Of a stretch of 8,709 bases of DNA, positions 6,042 through 8,709 are shown one piece after another (the first letter of the stretch is position 1; each line of letters opens with the position of its first letter). A program made the translations under genes and the position numbers. The notes below the pieces were generated by a model. It was not told where the DNA came from. It made no database searches and saw only the letters and a program-made list of their open reading frames with translations. This DNA comes from Phycisphaerales bacterium UBA2266 (lineage in GTDB: Bacteria > Planctomycetota > Phycisphaerae > Sedimentisphaerales > Anaerobacaceae), in contig DDXG01000151.1 in NCBI GenBank assembly GCA_002347125.1, positions 14,109 through 22,817 of the forward strand, given 5' to 3'.

Positions 6042-6281
6042 CTACTTTTTCGTCGATTTGCACTGCGAGCATGCCAAATCGTGAATCCACTGGTCGATCT
6101 TGCGGCCGGACAGCACCAGTCCATCCGGTCCTTCGACACGGTAGCCGGCATCAAGGGCGACCCCCTCCGGCTCGGGGCTGTTCAACGCAAACCAGCGGAC
6201 GATCTCCCACTTGTCCTCATGCTCAAACACCAACTTGTCGCCGCTCCAGCCGGATTCGCTGATGATTCGATAACACCCCAT
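6042..6281 (-). CDS. Small 79-aa protein of unknown function
   Basis: Begins MGCYRIISESGWSGDKLVFE at an ATG at 6281, with GGAG about nine bases upstream that overlaps the end of the preceding gene; only six bases separate the two. The sequence has beta-rich features (KLVFEHEDKWEIVRWFAL, GYRVEGPDGLVLSGRKID) and ends in a short Cys-containing tail (ACSQCKSTKK). No signal peptide. Family not recognised. Confidence 0.65.
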   Translation of the reverse strand: MGCYRIISESGWSGDKLVFEHEDKWEIVRWFALNSPEPEGVALDAGYRVEGPDGLVLSGRKIDQWIHDLACSQCKSTKK

Positions 6282-6287
6282 AGCGCT

Positions 6288-6596
6288 CTACTCCACCAGA
6301 TTGGCAGCTCGAAGAATTTCCATCGGCAAGCTCACAATGAGCGTCACGTGGCCATCACCGGCCACGTCCACTTTCGAGAGCAAGCTGCCCGTCCATGTTT
6401 TTCCCTCGACGCCGATGCTGATACCGCTGCGGACGAGTTCCCGTAGTGCTTCGACAAGCATCGGGCTGCCGTCCTCGGCAATGCCGGCCTGTCGAGCGAG
6501 CGTGGATAAATTGGTGGTATATGGCTGTCCTCGTTGCGCTCCGTTTTCGTATAGGGCTGCAAGGAGCGTCTTGGAGATGGGGCTGAGGTTGTGCAC
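6288..6596 (-). CDS. 102-aa protein of unknown function, faintly winged-helix-like
   Basis: GTG start at 6596 with AAAGGAA about seven bases upstream. The order of segments, an N-terminal helical part (PISKTLLAALYENGAQRG), a helix-turn-helix-like part (LSTLARQAGIAEDGSPMLVEALRELVRSG) and a beta part (TWTGSLLSKVDVAGDGHVTLIVSLPMEIL), faintly recalls the first winged helix of Rep_3-type replication initiators. The resemblance is by eye and may be chance. It could be a small DNA-binding regulator of the operon; this is inference. Confidence 0.65.
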   Translation of the reverse strand: MHNLSPISKTLLAALYENGAQRGQPYTTNLSTLARQAGIAEDGSPMLVEALRELVRSGISIGVEGKTWTGSLLSKVDVAGDGHVTLIVSLPMEILRAANLVE

Positions 6597-6613
6597 TGTA
6601 ATGTTCCTTTTCG

Positions 6614-6783
6614 CTATAACGTCATAACGCCCGGCCGCCCCCGAGTGATTTCGCCGCTGGCGATCTTACTGGTCAGGTCATTTGCCACCGCCAGCCCCAT
6701 GCCTTCCCTTGGCCTGATGTGCCAAGAATCATCGTGTGGTAGGTGCCGCCTTCGTGGACGGTGGTAAAAATCGGACTTGTCAT
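6614..6783 (-). pseudogene. Probable 56-aa gene broken by a one-base frameshift
   Basis: The ATG at 6783 overlaps the TGA of the 428-aa gene (ATGA) and has AAAGGGATGGAG before it, so the start is well supported. The frame reads MTSPIFTTVHEGGTYHTMILGTSGQGK and then stops early at 6673-6675 (36 aa). A second frame continues smoothly from the same point as GMGLAVANDLTSKIASGEITRGRPGVMTL to a TAG at 6614. Adding one base within AAGGGAAGG (about 6701-6710) would join them into one 56-aa protein. No good slippery heptamer is present, so a mutation or sequencing error is likelier than programmed frameshifting. Confidence 0.55.
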
Positions 6784-8066
6784 GGCTCCATCCCTTTACC
6801 CGCAGCGATTTCCGCACCGAAGTCTGCGACATTCTGCTCTACCGAAACGGGCGTGAAACTGCACTTCCGGCTCAGCCTGAACATGTCCATCATGGTCGTG
6901 ATGGCTCGTCCATGCAGTTCCGTCGTTTTCTTGTCTTCCGCCACGAACCGCATGGCATCCGCGATCCTCCCCGCCAGGCGGGAGATGGCGCTGTCGTACA
7001 AGGCCGCTGCCCGTCCAAAGGCGAGGGCGTCGCCCAGCGCATCGCCGCGCAGCAGGGCATAGGCAGCCCATTGCCCGACCTCCTTGGCCGTGTCCTGCTC
7101 GTGCTGGCGTCCCGCAACCTTGCCGAGCAGATAGAACAAGAAATCATCGTCGCGGCTCGCCGTCCAACCGTTGATGTAGCAGCACTCCATCTGATACACA
7201 TCGAACCATGCGTAAAGTGCGCCATCCGAGAGCATGGACAGTTCGGGGTAGAGTGGGCGCAACTCGGCGAAGTCCTCTTGCCCGTACTCCGGCACTTCGT
7301 CAGTCGGGTCGTCCAGTGTTTCCAGTTGAAGCGTCGCTGCCCGTGCCCAGATGTCTGCGACATGTTCTTGGGCGTACCGGGCGGCTCGGGTGCTGTCGTT
7401 CTTCCACGCAGCCTCCCGCTCCTTCACATCGTCAAACAGCGCCTCGGAAACCGGCTCGAAACCCGACTCATACGCCACATGGCCCAAGGCGGTGTAGCCC
7501 AAGCTCTCCGGTTCCTCCACATGCTGAATGAGAGGTCGCGGTGGAAGCAGTGCAGTGTCGAGAGGATCGCATAGCGTCATGGGCTGGCCCCGGTAGGCGA
7601 AGTCGCCACTCCCGGACTGGATGCCTCCCAGCAGCAGGCTGGCGAAGGCGTCCTGTGCACCGTCCTTGCTTTGGAAAGTTCCCGGCAAACGGGCGTTGAA
7701 CGGGCGGTGCCGGATCATCAAGCCGCTTGCTGGATGCTCTGCCAGCTCGTAGGGTTCGGGCACAACACCCCATGTCTCTACCGCTTCCTTTGCGGAAACG
7801 GTCGCTTCTGCGATCAGGCTGCGTGCCAGATCGGCAAGCGGCAACCCCGGTTGGAGCTTTCGATGTTCCTCAACCAGTTGCACCAACTTGTCGAACACGA
7901 AAACCTGCCTGTCCTTGACCAGATAGGTCGCGTTGGGCACGCCGTCGATCTTGCGCAGGTCTTCCTTGAGGTTGTCGTTTCGGCCTCCGAAGTAGTAGCC
8001 GAATTCGTCGAGGATCACCACCGGAGCCTGCGGAGTGGATGTGGTCATTGGCGTGCTCTCTTTCAT
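6780..8066 (-). CDS. 428-aa protein of unknown function
   Basis: The largest gene of the minus-strand operon, not recognised. The start begins MKESTPMTTSTPQAPVVILDEFGYYFGGR; the first ATG (8066) is preferred because it overlaps the TGA of a 24-aa ORF (ATGA), but ATG 8048 is possible. No signal peptide or membrane helix is seen. The N-terminal 75 residues look like a mixed alpha/beta domain (VILDEFGYY, TYLVKDRQVFVFDKLVQLVEEH). A central part (about 95-210) is rich in Pro and Gly and contains PFNARLPGTFQSKDGAQDAFASLLLGG. The C-terminal half is mainly helical, with ALYAWFDVYQMECCYINGW and repeated Ala-rich helices (KEVGQWAAYALLRGDALGDALAFGRAAALYDSAISRLAGRIADAMRFV). Tight packing with small genes on both sides suggests it is the main product of the cluster. 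Confidence 0.85.
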   Translation of the reverse strand: MKESTPMTTSTPQAPVVILDEFGYYFGGRNDNLKEDLRKIDGVPNATYLVKDRQVFVFDKLVQLVEEHRKLQPGLPLADLARSLIAEATVSAKEAVETWGVVPEPYELAEHPASGLMIRHRPFNARLPGTFQSKDGAQDAFASLLLGGIQSGSGDFAYRGQPMTLCDPLDTALLPPRPLIQHVEEPESLGYTALGHVAYESGFEPVSEALFDDVKEREAAWKNDSTRAARYAQEHVADIWARAATLQLETLDDPTDEVPEYGQEDFAELRPLYPELSMLSDGALYAWFDVYQMECCYINGWTASRDDDFLFYLLGKVAGRQHEQDTAKEVGQWAAYALLRGDALGDALAFGRAAALYDSAISRLAGRIADAMRFVAEDKKTTELHGRAITTMMDMFRLSRKCSFTPVSVEQNVADFGAEIAAGKGMEP

Positions 8067-8137
8067 GGTTCCAAAGCGGACATTACGCCGTTCTTCCGTG
8101 CCGTCAGGTATATCGTCATCAATTGTTCTTGGTCCAT
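8063..8137 (-). CDS. 24-aa small ORF coupled to the 428-aa gene
   Basis: MDQEQLMTIYLTARKNGVMSALEP, starting at ATG 8137 with GGGAAAG shortly upstream and ending in a TGA that overlaps the ATG of the 428-aa gene. It fills the otherwise empty gap between two genes, and the overlap is the same kind seen elsewhere in this operon. The length is too short to exclude chance. It could be a translated leader whose reading opens the start of the large gene. Confidence 0.4.
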   Translation of the reverse strand: MDQEQLMTIYLTARKNGVMSALEP

Positions 8138-8150
8138 AAGGCTTTCCCGG

Positions 8151-8417
8151 TTACGTTACCGCCAATTCTTGATTGATTGAATGTCCGCGATGATGTTGCG
8201 GCAGAGGTGGCAAGTGACCTTGGCCGCTCTTGTCGCAACGAGCTCGTGCATCGGATTCGCTCGTAAACACCTCGACGCCACCAGCACCTCGAAGGAATCC
8301 AGGGGTATATCCTGTGCTGCCGTCATACCAAATGCCCCAGCCGTCCACAGAGTCGATAGGCTCTTTGCTGAACGGGTCATACTTAATCGGAGTGCCTTGC
8401 CGTGTGGTGAATTCCAT
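8151..8417 (-). CDS. 88-aa protein, probably frameshifted form of an 86-aa CxxC protein
   Basis: Starts MEFTTRQGTPIKYDPFSKEPIDSVDGWGIWYDG at ATG 8417, with AAAGG about eight bases upstream. As written the frame runs to 8151, but after about residue 57 (ESDARA) the sequence turns protein-unlike. The neighbouring frame from the same point reads ELVATRAAKVTCHLCRNIIADIQSIKNWR to a TAA at 8156, with a CxxC motif and clearly more G/C at third positions. Removing one base near 8243-8252 would join the two into an 86-aa protein. It would be the second small Cys-pair protein in a row. Whether this is mutation, sequencing error or real is open. Confidence 0.6.
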   Translation of the reverse strand: MEFTTRQGTPIKYDPFSKEPIDSVDGWGIWYDGSTGYTPGFLRGAGGVEVFTSESDARARCDKSGQGHLPPLPQHHRGHSINQELAVT

Positions 8418-8434
8418 GTTCTGAGCCTTTCCCT

Positions 8435-8632
8435 CTAGTGGTTCATGTCAGTCTCACGGCGCTTTGCATTGCCGTTTTTGACACATTCAGGGCAGTAATC
8501 GAGCGTCCCAAACGACTGCCACCCCGCTTTCTTGAGCGCGGCGCGCACCTTATACTTTGGCACGTTCATTTCATGCCAAACTTCGGTCATTCCGCAACCG
8601 TCGCACGTCAATTGGATAGCGGTTTCAAGCAC
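8435..8632 (-). CDS. Small zinc-ribbon protein (65 aa)
   Basis: GTG start at 8632 with AAAGG about seven bases upstream. Two Cys pairs, C10-x2-C13 (CDGCG) and C47-x2-C50 (CPECV), flank a 33-residue middle with a KVRAALKKAGW helix and an LDY strand, the usual layout of a four-Cys zinc ribbon. The tail is basic (KNGNAKRRE). Such ribbons on plasmids often bind nucleic acid or act as accessory factors, but no specific role can be read here. Next to it is another Cys-pair protein, so the two may work together. Confidence 0.75.
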   Translation of the reverse strand: MLETAIQLTCDGCGMTEVWHEMNVPKYKVRAALKKAGWQSFGTLDYCPECVKNGNAKRRETDMNH

Positions 8633-8647
8633 CGTAAGCCTTTCTTG

Positions 8648-8709
8648 TTACGCGCCGACCGCCCGCAGGCAGTTTTCTTCGTTCAGTAAATCCCCTGGCT
8701 CGAAGCCGA
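8648..8709 (-). CDS. Partial C-terminal end of an upstream gene
   Basis: The minus strand from the window edge is open in one frame (GFEPGDLLNEENCLRAVGA) and ends in TAA at 8648-8650, 15 bases before the GTG of the zinc-ribbon gene; that gap holds its ribosome binding site. The position and the ending are what a preceding operon gene would give, but only 19 residues are visible and no family can be named. Confidence 0.45.
   Translation of the reverse strand, partial: GFEPGDLLNEENCLRAVGA

Noticed and set aside
6503..6511. Second DnaA box
   Set aside because: The minus-strand match has a mismatch at the end of the consensus and lies inside a coding gene away from the origin.
6777..7574. Plus-strand 265-aa open frame
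   Set aside because: Antisense to the 428-aa gene; that gene has coupled starts at both ends and better protein character.

Overview
The window looks like part of a plasmid from a GC-rich proteobacterium, probably beta or gamma. It carries a TrfA-type replication initiator, a set of 15-bp iterons with a perfect DnaA box, a plasmid-type secreted thermonuclease and many small, tightly packed genes of unknown function. I recognise only three gene families with confidence: the TrfA-like initiator, a homologue of the anti-CRISPR AcrVA2, and the staphylococcal-nuclease-fold nuclease. No rRNA, tRNA, CRISPR array, transposase or insertion sequence was seen.

Layout. Positions 1-181 hold six direct iterons (consensus CTACCCGYYATCCCG) and a DnaA box. 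The iterons run into the 3' end of the minus-strand initiator gene (118-1038), and one contains its stop codon. Positions 1039-1330 form a divergent control region with a strong plus-strand sigma70-type promoter, a palindrome over its -10 box and a leader hairpin. From 1331 to 4714 five plus-strand genes form a compact operon: a very acidic 342-aa protein, a 203-aa acidic protein, an 89-aa protein, a 141-aa protein and, last, a 350-aa AcrVA2-family protein. Several of these genes overlap or nearly touch.

From the right edge back to 4735 everything lies on the minus strand and reads as one long operon, in transcription order: the end of an unseen gene, a 65-aa zinc-ribbon protein, an 86-88-aa CxxC protein that appears frameshifted, a 24-aa ORF, a 428-aa protein, a roughly 56-aa protein that appears frameshifted, then 102-, 79- and 71-aa proteins, two small membrane proteins (77 and 96 aa) and the secreted thermonuclease. 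Start-stop overlaps (ATGA, GTGA) suggest translational coupling. The two operons converge with a 20-bp gap.

Interpretation. The plus-strand operon is the best candidate for an undescribed system: an anti-CRISPR homologue sits at the end of a promoter-driven operon with four unrecognised genes, two of them strongly acidic. I infer a plasmid anti-defence or establishment module, but only the AcrVA2 relationship rests on recognisable sequence similarity. The minus-strand operon may be a plasmid maintenance or transfer-accessory cluster; its function is unknown.
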